A DNA stretch of 64,000 bases. Source: Conexibacter sp. CPCC 206217 (lineage in GTDB: Bacteria; Actinomycetota; Thermoleophilia; Solirubrobacterales; Solirubrobacteraceae). Position numbers and translations under genes: made by a program. The first letter of the stretch is position 1, and the number at the start of each line of letters is the position of its first letter. Shown here one piece after another: positions 52,924-61,836 of this stretch. The notes under the pieces were generated by a model. That model was not told where the DNA came from, made no database searches, and saw only the letters and a program-made list of their open reading frames with translations. The stretch covers positions 310,001-374,000 of the forward strand of contig NZ_JAUTDO010000003.1 in assembly GCF_030646165.1 (NCBI RefSeq), in the 5' to 3' direction.

Positions 52924-53619
52924 CTACGACGGCCCGCAGGCCGCTTCGACGATCTCGACCGCGGCGGCCGCGCTGTCGACCAGCACGAACCGCTCCATGT
53001 CCTCCGGCGAGATCTTGCCGCTGGCGAGCACGCGGTCGCGCAGCCAGTCGATCAGCGGCGCCCAGAAATCCGCGCCGACGAGCACGACCGGGAAGCTGCG
53101 GATCTTGCGCGTCTGGATCAGCGTCAGCGCCTCGAACAGCTCGTCGAGCGTGCCGAACCCGCCGGGCAGGACGACGAACGCGCGGGAGTAGCGCACGAAC
53201 ATCACCTTGCGCGTGAAGAAGTAGTGGAAGTTGAGCGGCAGGTCGAGGTGCGGGTTCTGCCCGGTCTCGAACGGCAGGTCGATCGTCAGCCCGATCGACA
53301 TCGCACCGCCTTCTTGTGCACCGCGGTTGGCCGCCTCCATCGCACCGGGTCCGCCGCCCGTGATGACGGCGAAGCCGACCTCGCCGAGGCGCCGGCCCAG
53401 CTCGCGCGCGAGCGCGTACTCGGGATCGTCCTCCGGCGTGCGGGCCGAGCCGAAGACCGCGACCCCGTCGTGTATGTCGGAGAGCGCGGCGAAGCCCATC
53501 TCCAGCTCGCGCCGCATCCGCTCGACGCGCGAGGGATCGGTCGCGGCCTCGAGCTGCTGGTCGAGCAGGTCCTGGTCGGGCGTCCAGTCGTGCGGGCGCT
53601 GCCTGCGGCGGTCCTTCAC
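52924..53619 (-). CDS. LOG-family protein (cytokinin riboside phosphoribohydrolase-like, TIGR00730 type)
   Basis: 231 aa. Signature motifs VITGGGPGAMEAANRGAQEGG and VVLPGGFGTLDELFEALTLIQT (PGGxGTxxE) are intact. LOG proteins release nucleobases from nucleoside monophosphates. FGSARTPEDDPEYALARELG is typical of the bacterial group. GTG 53619 is in a GTGA overlap with the DnaC-like ATPase gene, so the two are coupled. A longer in-frame upstream extension lies inside that gene and is rejected. Confidence 0.92.
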   Translation of the reverse strand: MKDRRRQRPHDWTPDQDLLDQQLEAATDPSRVERMRRELEMGFAALSDIHDGVAVFGSARTPEDDPEYALARELGRRLGEVGFAVITGGGPGAMEAANRGAQEGGAMSIGLTIDLPFETGQNPHLDLPLNFHYFFTRKVMFVRYSRAFVVLPGGFGTLDELFEALTLIQTRKIRSFPVVLVGADFWAPLIDWLRDRVLASGKISPEDMERFVLVDSAAAAVEIVEAACGPS

Positions 53620-54410
53620 GACTCCCACGCGTGGGCGCGGTACTCGACCCGGCGCGCGTCTGCCCCCATCAGCAGCTGCGGGTCGCCGCACATCTCGACG
53701 AGCCGCGAGAAGTTGCGCATCGTGATGTGTCTCGCCAGCCACGACGGGTCGAACTTGTCCGACCCCTCCTCGGCGTCGCCGGTCAGGTCGCACGTGAAGA
53801 CGATCGACTTCTCGTTCTCGTAGCGCCCGTTGATGATGTTGTAGAGCTGCTCCAGCACCCAGTCGGTCGGCCGCGCGACGGCGAGGTCCTCGATGTGCAG
53901 CAGCTCGACGTTCGTGAGCCGGTCGATCAGGTCCAGTGTGCTGCCGGACTCGTCGTCGCCGTACGTGCGGCGGATCTCGTCGAGCAGGCGCGGACCGGTG
54001 TAGATCGCGGTCGAGCGCCCGGCGGCCAGCGCGTGCTGGGAGATCAGGTAGGCGAGGTGGCTCTTGCCGGTGCCGGGGCTGCCGAGGAACCACATCCCCT
54101 CGCCTCTGTCGAGCATCTCGCCGACGCGGTCGCAGTAGCGTCTGACCGCGCGCACGACGTCCGGCGCGGTGCGCGCGATCGACGGGATCGGCTCGCGCTC
54201 GAAGCCGACGTTGCGGAAGCGCTTGGGCACCTCGCGCGAGAGCCGTCTCGCGCGCCGGCGCTGCAGCTGCTCAGGCCAGCAGCGGCAGCGGTAGGTCTCG
54301 TTGGCCGCGTCGTCGACGATCATGCCGCTGCCGTCGCAGAGGTCGTACGCGCACGGCTTCAGGGGTTTTGCGGCGGCGCTGCTCGCGCCGTGGGCAGGTT
54401 CGAACGCCAC
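53616..54410 (-). CDS. DnaC/DnaI-like AAA+ ATPase with N-terminal zinc finger
   Basis: 264 aa from GTG 54410, six bases after TACACT. Residues 17-40 hold a Cys cluster (CAYDLCDGSG...YRCRCWPEQL). The AAA+ core has EVPKRFRNVGFE, Walker A FLGSPGTGKSHLAYLISQHAL, Walker B ELLHIEDLAVARPTD, sensor FTCDL and the arginine-finger region. This is the layout of the helicase loader DnaI/DnaC and of IstB, but no transposase, terminal repeat or IS remnants are near. A replication or stress role is possible. It is coupled to the LOG gene. Confidence 0.82.
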   Translation of the reverse strand: MAFEPAHGASSAAAKPLKPCAYDLCDGSGMIVDDAANETYRCRCWPEQLQRRRARRLSREVPKRFRNVGFEREPIPSIARTAPDVVRAVRRYCDRVGEMLDRGEGMWFLGSPGTGKSHLAYLISQHALAAGRSTAIYTGPRLLDEIRRTYGDDESGSTLDLIDRLTNVELLHIEDLAVARPTDWVLEQLYNIINGRYENEKSIVFTCDLTGDAEEGSDKFDPSWLARHITMRNFSRLVEMCGDPQLLMGADARRVEYRAHAWES

Positions 54411-54502
54411 CCGCCCAGTGTAGGGCGACGCGCGGCGCGGAGGACGCCCCAAAGGCCTCCGCGCCGCCGCCCTTCCCCCGGGCACGGCCGCCCCCACGAC
54501 CG

Positions 54503-55180
54503 TTACTGCAACTCTGCGCTCGGAGCCTGGAAGCTCGTCAGGAAGACGCGTGCCAGTTGCGGGTCGCCGCTGATCCGCAGGCCCGCGCTGGTCTGGTCGG
54601 GCCCGAACGCGCGCGCCCAGCCGCCCGGGGTCGCCTTGATGACGGCGTCCGCATGTCGCGCGGGTCTGTGCGAGACGGCGGCCTCGCCCGCGTTGAGCGC
54701 GAGCGTGTAGAGGTCGAGCGCGACCTCTAGCTCGTCCTCGACGATCAGCTCGACCTCCCCGTCGACGCCGTCGGGCGCGTCGACGACGCAGCCGGCGAGT
54801 CGGAACAGGGCCGTCACGTCGACCCACTCGTCCGGGCTCGGCGGCGTCCAGGCCCACCGCAGCGCCCAGCGCACGACGGGCGCCAGGATCGCGAGCAGGT
54901 CGCGGCCGGCGTCGGTCAGGTCGAACTCGACGCGCGGCGGGACCTCGGCGAAGCGCTCGCGCGTGATCAACTCCTCCGCGGCCATTCTGTTGAGGCGCTG
55001 CTCCAGCGCCCCGGTCGACAGGCCCGGAAACGCGCGCTGGAGCTCGGACAGGCGCTTCGGCCCGAATGCGAGCTCGCGCACGATCAACAACATCCAACGG
55101 TCACCGATCACGCCCAGGGCGCGGGCGTCGGGCGACCACTGTCGACGACGTCTGATGCCCGACAGATCGCATGGCTGCAC
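54503..55180 (-). CDS. HxlR-family winged-helix regulator with C-terminal SCP2-like region
   Basis: 225 aa. The HxlR winged helix (residues 12-105): ALGVIGDRWMLLIVRELAFGPKRLSELQRAFPG, EQRLNRMAAEELITRERF and PRVEFDLTDAGRDLLAIL. The C-terminal half (130-225) looks like an SCP2/sterol-carrier-like domain: GEVELIVEDELEVALDLYTL. GTG 55180 is preceded by GAGGGG; a longer start is possible. Divergent from a TetR gene across a 320-bp region. Ligand unknown. Confidence 0.85.
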   Translation of the reverse strand: MQPCDLSGIRRRRQWSPDARALGVIGDRWMLLIVRELAFGPKRLSELQRAFPGLSTGALEQRLNRMAAEELITRERFAEVPPRVEFDLTDAGRDLLAILAPVVRWALRWAWTPPSPDEWVDVTALFRLAGCVVDAPDGVDGEVELIVEDELEVALDLYTLALNAGEAAVSHRPARHADAVIKATPGGWARAFGPDQTSAGLRISGDPQLARVFLTSFQAPSAELQ

Positions 55181-55500
55181 GGCTGATCCCCTCTCGTCAG
55201 CTGTTCGCGAATGCTGGCCTCGCTGGTCGCGAGCGCGGCGGTTCGAGACGGTCTTCGCAGCTTGCACCCCCAAGCTTGCCGAGACCGGTGGCGAACACCA
55301 GCTTCAACTGGAAACTTACATGACTATTTTCGCGATGTCCAGCCGGTGCGGGGAACCCCGTACAGGCGAAAATCGCGATCAGCACGGCGTGCAACGGTGC
55401 CCCGGCCGGGTGTTTGCTCAAGAACTCCTGTTCAATCAAGCGTGCGTCGACCGGAATCGATTGGCTATTGTAAACGTGCTCGTATTCCGGGCTCTGATCG
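55181..55500. other. 320-bp divergent intergenic region with a 48-nt hairpin
   Basis: Lies between the HxlR (minus) and TetR (plus) genes. It is lower in G+C than its surroundings. A nested inverted repeat spans 55326-55373: outer 8-bp stem ATTTTCGC/GCGAAAAT, inner GCGGGG/CCCCGT around a 2-nt loop. Further inverted words (TCGCGA twice near 55206 and 55229) may be operator sites. A TATTGT hexamer is near 55468. No gene is supported, although a 133-codon minus-strand frame (55197-55598) overlaps the TetR start and is not accepted. Confidence 0.55.
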
Positions 55501-56139
55501 ATGATGAACGGGAACGCCGAAACCGCGAACGGCGACGGCGAGCGGTCGCCGCGCCAAGCCATCCCTCTCTCGCAGCGGGAGCGGCTGCTCGTCGGCATGG
55601 CGAAGACCGTCTCGGCGCAGGGCTACGCGGCCACGTCCGTCGCCGACGTGCTGCGCGAGGCGCGCATCTCGCGGCGCACGTTCTACGAGAGATTCGCGGA
55701 CAAGGAGGACTGCTTCCTCGCCGCCTACGACGCGATCGTCGCGCGCTGCGACGCGCACGTCGTCGGGGCCTTTCACGCCGCCGACAGCTGGCGCGAGGGG
55801 ATCGAGGACGGGCTGGCGGCGCTGCTGCGCGTGCTCGCGCGCGAGCCCGAGTTCGCCCGCTTGGCCGTCGTCGAGGTGCTGGCGGCGGGGCCGCGCGGGC
55901 TGACGCGCCGCGACACGACGATGCAGCGCTTCGCGACGTTCGTGCAGGTCGCGCGCGCACAGGCGCCCGACGCGCCCGCGCCGCCCTCTGAGCTGGTCGC
56001 GCAGGCGATCGTCGGCGGCATCTACGAGCTGCTCTACTCGCACATCGTCAGAGGCGAGGCCGAGCGCCTGCCCCAGCTCAGCGACGAGATGCTGCACTTC
56101 GCCTTCATGCTGCTGGGCACGCCGCGCCACCAGCTCTGA
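55501..56139 (+). CDS. TetR-family transcriptional regulator
   Basis: 212 aa. N-terminal HTH (about residues 25-75): LLVGMAKTVSAQGYAATSVADVLREARISRRTFYERFADKEDCFLAAYD. The C-terminal ligand-binding helices include VVEVLAAGPRGLTRRD and AIVGGIYELLYSHIVRGEAERLPQL. It is clearly paralogous to the next gene, with the same blocks in the same order. SD is weak; ATG 55501 is followed by a second ATG. Divergent from the HxlR gene. Confidence 0.9.
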   Translation: MMNGNAETANGDGERSPRQAIPLSQRERLLVGMAKTVSAQGYAATSVADVLREARISRRTFYERFADKEDCFLAAYDAIVARCDAHVVGAFHAADSWREGIEDGLAALLRVLAREPEFARLAVVEVLAAGPRGLTRRDTTMQRFATFVQVARAQAPDAPAPPSELVAQAIVGGIYELLYSHIVRGEAERLPQLSDEMLHFAFMLLGTPRHQL

Positions 56140-56238
56140 GGCGCGACGGAGAGCGCCGCTGCGCCAGGTCCGGATCACGCCAACGTTGTGTTAGCTTGCA
56201 CCCTCTGCACGTGCATCGGGTCAGGTGAAAGAACAAGG

Positions 56239-56898
56239 ATGGACTGGACACCGGCCCAGCTCCCCAGCGGGCGTCATGGACTGCCACGGGAGTACGTGGT
56301 CAACTCACAGCGGTCGCGCCTGCTCGGCGCGGCGGTGCTGATCGCGGGCGCAGAGGGCTACGCCGGCATGACCGTCAGCGCGGTGATCGGCAAGGCCGGC
56401 GTCTCGCGCAAGACCTTCTACGAGTTCTTCCAGGACCGTGAGGACATCTTCCTCGCGGCCTTCGACCAGCTCCTGGAACAGGCGCTCGCGGGCGCCCGCG
56501 CCGCCTACGACGAGGGCGGCACGTGGCCCGAGCGGCTGCAGCGGGTGCTGGCCGACGGCCTCGCCGCGCTCGCCGCGCACCCGCACGAGACGAGACTCGG
56601 CTTCGTCGAGGTGCTCGCCGCGGGCCCGCGGGCGCTGCAGCGCCGCGACGCGGCGATGCAGGCGTTCATGCAGTTCCTCTCCCCCGGCTACGAGGCGGCG
56701 CCGGACGGCGTGCCGATACCGCCGCTGATGCCGGAGGCGATCGTCGGCGCGGTCTACGAGATCGTCTACGCGCGCGTGCTGCAGGAGCGCACGGCCGAGC
56801 TGCCGCAGTTGCTGGGGCAGCTGATGTTCTGCACGCTGGCGCCGTTCATCGGCCCTGTCGCGGCCGTCGAGCAGGCGGAGGCCGCTGGCACGAGGTAG
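56239..56898 (+). CDS. TetR-family transcriptional regulator (paralogue)
   Basis: 219 aa from ATG 56239, preceded by AAGG. The HTH: LLGAAVLIAGAEGYAGMTVSAVIGKAGVSRKTFYEFFQDREDIFLAAFD. The C-terminal part mirrors the previous gene (FVEVLAAGPRALQRRDAAMQ, AIVGAVYEIVYARVLQERTAELPQL), so the pair is a tandem duplication that has diverged. An upstream in-frame start at 56188 is less likely. Ligand unknown. Confidence 0.88.
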   Translation: MDWTPAQLPSGRHGLPREYVVNSQRSRLLGAAVLIAGAEGYAGMTVSAVIGKAGVSRKTFYEFFQDREDIFLAAFDQLLEQALAGARAAYDEGGTWPERLQRVLADGLAALAAHPHETRLGFVEVLAAGPRALQRRDAAMQAFMQFLSPGYEAAPDGVPIPPLMPEAIVGAVYEIVYARVLQERTAELPQLLGQLMFCTLAPFIGPVAAVEQAEAAGTR

Positions 56899-56979
56899 CG
56901 AAGGTCCGCGCACTGGACATCTGGAGCGCGCGCGGTCAGGATTCATACAAGGGGCGGCGAAGCAGCACAGGGGAAGGTC

Positions 56980-58140
56980 ATGTCGACGGCGCAGTTGACG
57001 GCAGCAGACGGGGCGTTGGACAGCGGTGACGTCGCCGCGACATTCGGCAGGGCGTTGCGCGACCGCGCCCGTGGAAGGGCCGTCGGCGCGTGCGCGGCGT
57101 GGGCAGAGCTGGAACGGGCGGCGCGCGCCTCCGGCGAGGAGCACCTCGCGATCCAGGCGGCGGCCGAGCGCTCGCTGACGTTGACGTGGATGGGCGCGCT
57201 GTCGGGCGCCGGCATCCTCTGCGAGCAGCTGCTGGAGGAGCTGGCGCAGCTGGAGCACGAGCACGAGCCCGGAGCGTTCGCGCCCCCGCCGCTGGCGCTG
57301 CGCACGATCCACGGCTGGGGCGGCGCCTGGTTCTCCGTCAGCGGCTTGCACCGGCTGCGGGCCGAGCAGCTGCGCCGGGCGGGCGACTACGCCGGCGCGC
57401 TGGAGGAGCTGGACGAGGCGAGCCGCCGCGCGGACCAGCGCCCGGCGCATGCGCTGCCGCTGTGGGGGCGCGTGATCCTGTCGGAGTCGCTGCGGCTGGC
57501 GGGCGACTGCGAGGGCGCCTACGAGGTCGCGCAGCTGGCGGCGCAGCGGGCGCGCGGACGCGCCGAGCACCCGTGGGTCGGCGTGACCGCCAACCGCGCG
57601 GCCGCGCGGGCGCTGCTGGCGCTCGGCGACAGCGACGCGGCGCTCGTGCGCTTCCAGGCGATGGCCGAGCATCCGGACCATCACCACGCCGACGGCGGCA
57701 TCGCCTGCGACCTCGGCATTGGCGAGGCGCTGCGGCGCCAGTCGAAGCTGGCGCGTGCGCAGGAGCACCTGGAACGCGCCAGCGCGGTCGCGCTGCGGCA
57801 CGGGCACGTCGTCGGCTGGATCCACGCGCAGCTGAGCCTCGCCGAGCTGGCGCGCGAGCGCGGCGACGACGCGCGCGAGATCGCGGCGCGCCTGGACGAG
57901 GTGCGCCACCGGCTGCTGCTGGCGGAGCATCCCTGGCTGCGGCTGCGGACGTTCGCGCTCGCGGCGCTGAGCGCGGAGGGCGCGCTCGCGGAGCGGCTGC
58001 TCGACCTCGCGGAGGAGGAGTTGCCGCGCTTTCACCGCCGCAGCTGCGACCTGGAGCTGGAGCGCGACCTCGTTGAACGTTGCCGCGTCGCGGTCGATGA
58101 CAGGGACACGATGCCCCCGATCCCGCTCGACTTCCTGTGA
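56980..58140 (+). CDS. TPR-like helical-repeat protein, hypothetical
   Basis: 386 aa, all helical, no signal or TM segment. Repeating helix pairs (ALEELDEASRRADQRP, WGRVILSESLRLAGDCEGAYEVAQLAA, ANRAAARALLALGDSDAALVRFQAMA, GEALRRQSKLARAQEHLERAS) have TPR character, as in MalT/LuxR-type regulators but without an HTH. Start ATG 56980 follows AGGGGAAGG. It lies downstream of the TetR pair on the same strand and may be their target or partner. Function is unknown. Confidence 0.75.
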   Translation: MSTAQLTAADGALDSGDVAATFGRALRDRARGRAVGACAAWAELERAARASGEEHLAIQAAAERSLTLTWMGALSGAGILCEQLLEELAQLEHEHEPGAFAPPPLALRTIHGWGGAWFSVSGLHRLRAEQLRRAGDYAGALEELDEASRRADQRPAHALPLWGRVILSESLRLAGDCEGAYEVAQLAAQRARGRAEHPWVGVTANRAAARALLALGDSDAALVRFQAMAEHPDHHHADGGIACDLGIGEALRRQSKLARAQEHLERASAVALRHGHVVGWIHAQLSLAELARERGDDAREIAARLDEVRHRLLLAEHPWLRLRTFALAALSAEGALAERLLDLAEEELPRFHRRSCDLELERDLVERCRVAVDDRDTMPPIPLDFL

Positions 58141-58207
58141 GTGGCCACGCGCCAAACGGACCCCGTCGGGCTGTGCATGTGGTTTCGGAAACGGGTACAC
58201 ATAGATC

Positions 58208-58600
58208 ATGGCAACGGCGCTGAAGCTGACCCTCGTTCTCTTGTTGATCGGGTCGCTGCTGGTCGCCTACCTGGCTCCGCCGCCCGCGAGACAGGTGGAC
58301 ATGCGCGTGCGCGGGCTGCTCGTCGGGCTCGGACTGCTCTGCTATGGCGTCGCGGCGATGGCGCTCACGACCGGCTCGGTCCTGGCCGGCGTGTTGTCGC
58401 TGATGGTCGCCAGCGAGCTGGTCTGCGCGGCCGGCTGGCTCGGCCGCGGCGACTCGCCGGGGACCGACGAGGACGAAGGCGGTGGCGGTGGCGGAGGCGG
58501 AGGCCGCGGCCCCAAGCCTCCCCCGCTCGACTGGGACTGGGACGCGTTCGAGCAGTCGTTCCGGCGCTACGCGCGCGAGCGCGACCGCCAGCCGATCTGA
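58208..58600 (+). CDS. Small membrane protein with Gly-rich linker, hypothetical
   Basis: 130 aa. Three hydrophobic helices: LKLTLVLLLIGSLLVAYLA, VRGLLVGLGLLCYGVAAMAL and VLAGVLSLMVASELVCAAGWL. The C-terminal tail has an acidic stretch, nine consecutive glycines and then PPPLDWDWDAFEQSFRRYARERD, which looks like a docking peptide. A GGGTACACATAGAT element lies just before the ATG. No family is recognised. It is convergent with pdxT. Confidence 0.65.
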   Translation: MATALKLTLVLLLIGSLLVAYLAPPPARQVDMRVRGLLVGLGLLCYGVAAMALTTGSVLAGVLSLMVASELVCAAGWLGRGDSPGTDEDEGGGGGGGGGRGPKPPPLDWDWDAFEQSFRRYARERDRQPI

Positions 58601-58647
58601 CTCCGTGGTCGCGCGGCGGCCGCGCGGGCGCCGTCTGCGCGCGCCGG

Positions 58648-59223
58648 CTAACCCGCCCGCGCGGCTGACGCGCTCGCGATCAGCCCCAGGAAGCGCTCGT
58701 GCAGCCGCGGTTCGCCGCCCAGCTCGGGGTGGAACGAGATCGCCAGCAGATTGCCCTGCTGGACCGCGATCGGATGGCCGTCGACCGCCGCCAGCACCTC
58801 GACGTCGTCGCCGTGCTCGGCGACCCACGGCGCGCGGATGAAGACGGCGCGCACCGGCGGGCCGTCGATTCCCTCGATCCGCAGGTCCTCCTCGAACGAA
58901 TGGACCTGACGGCCGAACGCGTTGCGCGTCGCCAGCACGTCCATGATCCCGAGGTGGTCGCGGTCGAGCATGATCAGCCCGGCGCAGGTGCCGAAGACCG
59001 GGTGGCCGGCGCGCGCGTAGGCGCGCAGCGGCTCGCCGAGCCCCTCGCGCTCGATGCCGAGCGTCATCGTCGTCGACTCGCCGCCGGGGATCACGAGGCC
59101 GTCGAGCCCGTGGAGGTCCGCGGGCACGCGGACCTCGCGCACCTCGGCGCCCAGCTCCCGCAGCATCTTCCCGTGCGCGGCGAAGTCGCCTTGCAGCGCA
59201 AGGACGCCGACCAGGGCGCTCAT
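58648..59223 (-). CDS. pdxT: Pyridoxal 5'-phosphate synthase glutaminase subunit
   Basis: Supplies ammonia to PdxS for PLP synthesis. 191 aa. GVLALQGDFAAHGKML is the PdxT N-terminus; LVIPGGESTTM, the nucleophile in VFGTCAGLIML and the catalytic His/Glu in AISFHPELGG are intact. ATG 59223 follows pdxS after seven bases, so they are cotranscribed. Confidence 0.97.
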   Translation of the reverse strand: MSALVGVLALQGDFAAHGKMLRELGAEVREVRVPADLHGLDGLVIPGGESTTMTLGIEREGLGEPLRAYARAGHPVFGTCAGLIMLDRDHLGIMDVLATRNAFGRQVHSFEEDLRIEGIDGPPVRAVFIRAPWVAEHGDDVEVLAAVDGHPIAVQQGNLLAISFHPELGGEPRLHERFLGLIASASAARAG

Positions 59224-59230
59224 CCGCGCG

Positions 59231-60115
59231 CTACCAGCCGCGCTGCGAGAGGAGCTGCTCGGTCTCCAGCTTCGACGTCTCGAGGCTGAACATCGCCTGG
59301 CCGAGGCCGGTCGAGGCGGCCGCGACGCGCTCGGCGTCGGCGAAGTGCGTCGTCGCCTCGACGATCGCGCGGGCGCGGTGCTCGGGGTTCTCGGACTTGA
59401 AGATGCCCGAGCCGACGAACGTGCCCTCGGCGCCGAGCTGCATCATCAGCGAGGCGTCGGCCGGCGTCGCGATCCCGCCGGCACAGAACAGCACGACCGG
59501 CAGCTTGCCGTCCGCGGCGACCTTGCGCACGAGGTCCAGCGGCGACTGCAGATCCTTCGCGGCGGTCGCCAGCTCGGCGTCGTCGAGACCCTGCAGGCGC
59601 TTGATCTCGCCCTTGATCTTGCGCATGTGACGGACGGCCTCGACGATGTCGCCGGTGCCGGCCTCGCCCTTGGAGCGGATCATCGCCGCGCCCTCGCCGA
59701 TCCGCCGCAGCGCCTCGCCGAGGTTCGTCGCGCCGCAGACGAACGGGACCTTGAAGCTCCACTTGTCGATGTGATGCGCCTCGTCGGCGGGCGTCAGCAC
59801 CTCGGACTCGTCGATGTAGTCGACCTCGAGCGCCTCGAGCACCTGCGCCTCGGCGAAGTGGCCGATCCGCGCCTTCGCCATCACGGGGATCGTGACGGCC
59901 TCCTGGATGCCCTTGATCATCTCGGGATCGGACATGCGCGCGACGCCGCCGTCGCGGCGGATGTCGGACGGCACGCGCTCGAGCGCCATGACGGCGACGG
60001 CTCCCGCCGCCTCGGCGACTCTCGCCTGCTCGGGGGTGACCACGTCCATGATCACGCCGCCCTTGAGCATCTCGGCAAGACCGGCCTTGACAGTGAAAGT
60101 TGCTTCGTCGCGCAT
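59231..60115 (-). CDS. pdxS: Pyridoxal 5'-phosphate synthase PdxS
   Basis: TIM-barrel PLP synthase that condenses ribose-5-phosphate, glyceraldehyde-3-phosphate and ammonia. 294 aa. [55 protein letters not shown], and [12 protein letters not shown] are highly conserved. Start ATG 60115 is preceded, exactly seven bases away, by TATATT, with no SD; an in-frame extension to 60187 is rejected. It heads the pdxS-pdxT operon. Lysines of the active site are within the conserved blocks. Confidence 0.98.
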   Translation of the reverse strand: MRDEATFTVKAGLAEMLKGGVIMDVVTPEQARVAEAAGAVAVMALERVPSDIRRDGGVARMSDPEMIKGIQEAVTIPVMAKARIGHFAEAQVLEALEVDYIDESEVLTPADEAHHIDKWSFKVPFVCGATNLGEALRRIGEGAAMIRSKGEAGTGDIVEAVRHMRKIKGEIKRLQGLDDAELATAAKDLQSPLDLVRKVAADGKLPVVLFCAGGIATPADASLMMQLGAEGTFVGSGIFKSENPEHRARAIVEATTHFADAERVAAASTGLGQAMFSLETSKLETEQLLSQRGW

Positions 60116-60122
60116 TGGTCGG

Positions 60123-60128
60123 AATATA
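60123..60128 (-). promoter_or_regulatory. -10 element of a leaderless promoter (pdxS)
   Basis: TATATT with a 7-nt spacer to the ATG at 60115 and no Shine-Dalgarno. Confidence 0.6.
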
Positions 60129-60239
60129 GCTGTGACACGGCTGTGAACGCGGCCTGGCGGCGTCCAACGCTGCTGAGCGGGACGCACCGCGATGGAGCAT
60201 CGCGGCGGCGCCGAGCGCTGACGGGGCGCCCGGCGGGTC

Positions 60240-61127
60240 CTACTTCAGGCGGTAGGCCTTGATGCGCATGTCGTACTGCTGCGCGTCGCGCGAGTAGACG
60301 CCGTACGCGAGCGCCTGGATCAACGACAGCAGCGCCGTGTGCGAGCGCACGTAGGCGGGGCTGTTGGAGGAGTAGTACAGGCGGATGCGCGCGAGCCGGG
60401 CGACCTCGGAGAGGGTCGCGTCGGTGATCGCGATCGTCGGCGATCTGCGGTGGCGCGCGAGCTTCATCGTGCGCGCGATCAGCGGATGCGGGCGACCGGC
60501 CGAGAGGCCGATCACGAGCGTCGTCTCGTCGATCCGCGAGAGCCGGCCGAGCGCCTCCTGCGAGGGACTCGCGACGACCTCCGCGCGGATGTCGAGCAGC
60601 GACAGCAGGTGGCGCAGGTAGCTGGCGAAGAAGGCCATCTGGTCGGTGCCGGCGATCAGCACCTTGCCGGCCGTCGCGATCGCCTCGATCGCCGCCTCGA
60701 CCTCGCTGCGCGACAGCTTGCGAGCGGTCTCCTCGACGTTGACGTGGTCGGTCGCGAGGGCCGTCTCGTACTCGGTCTGGTCGAGCGAGAAGAGCGGTGT
60801 CGCAGCGACCGCATCGGGCGTTGCCGCGGCGCCTCCCGCCGGCCGCCGCCGGTATTCGTCGCGCGCCGCCTGCTGCAGCTCCGGGAAGCCCTCGAAGCCG
60901 AGCGCCTGCGAGAAGCGCACGACCGTGCTCGAGGACGTCGAAGCGCGGCGGGCGAGCTCCTCGGCCGTCTGGAAGGCGGCCTCGTCGAGGTGGTCGACGA
61001 TGTACTGCGCGACGTCCTTCTGGGAGCGCGAGAACTCGTCGAAGCGGGCGGTGATGTAGTCGGACAGCGCCTGGTGGCCGTGCGGCGGCGGCGGCGCAGT
61101 GGGAGTCGTGGCGGTGGCTCGCTTCAT
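60240..61127 (-). CDS. RpiR/MurR-family regulator with SIS domain
   Basis: 295 aa. N-terminal HTH (about 20-90): [56 protein letters not shown], a perfect RpiR-type HTH. C-terminal SIS domain (about 135-270) with [19 protein letters not shown] and [33 protein letters not shown]. Members sense phosphosugars. ATG 61127 is preferred to an upstream extension that has no SD. The effector sugar is unknown. Confidence 0.9.
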   Translation of the reverse strand: MKRATATTPTAPPPPHGHQALSDYITARFDEFSRSQKDVAQYIVDHLDEAAFQTAEELARRASTSSSTVVRFSQALGFEGFPELQQAARDEYRRRPAGGAAATPDAVAATPLFSLDQTEYETALATDHVNVEETARKLSRSEVEAAIEAIATAGKVLIAGTDQMAFFASYLRHLLSLLDIRAEVVASPSQEALGRLSRIDETTLVIGLSAGRPHPLIARTMKLARHRRSPTIAITDATLSEVARLARIRLYYSSNSPAYVRSHTALLSLIQALAYGVYSRDAQQYDMRIKAYRLK

Positions 61128-61235
61128 AGGCAGCGAAGGTTTCGACGCGACCGCGGCCGCTCCTGCACGATGCGCTTGCGGATCGTCGTCGCGCAGGCGC
61201 CGAGCGCCCGTCTCAACCTCTAGTCTCCGGGCGCG

Positions 61236-61784
61236 ATGCAGACGATCCCCACCAACCTCTCGGGCCTGCGGCTGCTGGAGCCGCGCGTCTTCGGAGACCA
61301 CCGCGGCTTCTTCGCCGAGACGTACCGCGCCGACACCTGGACGGAGGCCGGCGTCGATGTCGAGTTCGTGCAGGACAACCACTCGCGCTCGCACCGCGGG
61401 ACGCTGCGCGGGATGCACTTCCAGACCGCCCCCGGGCAGGCGAAGCTCGTGCGCTGCGCGCGCGGCGCGATCGTCGACGTCGTCGTCGACCTGCGCAGAA
61501 CGTCGCCGACGTTCGGGCAGTGGGAGGCGTTCGAGCTGAACGACGAGACGATGCGCCAGCTGTTCGTGCCGGTCGGCTTCGCGCACGGCTTCTGCGTGAC
61601 CAGCGAGGTCGCCGACGTCGCCTACAAGTGCTCCAGCTACTACGACGGCGCGACCGAGGCCGGGATCGCCTACGACGACCCGGAGGTCGGGATCGTCTGG
61701 CCGCAGGACGTCGAGCCGATCGTCTCCGAGCGCGACGCGGACGCGCCGCGGCTCTCAGACGTCGCTGCGACGCTGCCCTTCTGA
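61236..61784 (+). CDS. rmlC: dTDP-4-dehydrorhamnose 3,5-epimerase
   Basis: Third step in dTDP-L-rhamnose synthesis. 182 aa. RVFGDHRGFFAETYRADTW, the catalytic His region in QDNHSRSHRGTLRGMHFQ, VVDLRRTSPTFGQW and FVPVGFAHGFCVTSE (active-site Tyr/His neighbourhood) are all present. The gene stands alone here; rmlA, rmlB and rmlD are not in the window. The CDP-sugar genes at 47.9-49.6 kb are a related surface-sugar pathway. Confidence 0.94.
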   Translation: MQTIPTNLSGLRLLEPRVFGDHRGFFAETYRADTWTEAGVDVEFVQDNHSRSHRGTLRGMHFQTAPGQAKLVRCARGAIVDVVVDLRRTSPTFGQWEAFELNDETMRQLFVPVGFAHGFCVTSEVADVAYKCSSYYDGATEAGIAYDDPEVGIVWPQDVEPIVSERDADAPRLSDVAATLPF

Positions 61785-61836
61785 GCGAAGGGCAGCGAGG
61801 GGGTCCTCAGGGGCCCCGGTACGGACTCGGGGGCGG

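Noticed and set aside
53616..54410. IstB-like ATPase as evidence of an insertion sequence
   Set aside because: No transposase, terminal inverted repeats or target duplication are visible nearby; composition matches the surroundings.
55197..55598. A 133-codon minus-strand frame in the HxlR-TetR region
   Set aside because: It overlaps the TetR start, lacks an SD or -10 context and matches no domain; its composition fits chance.
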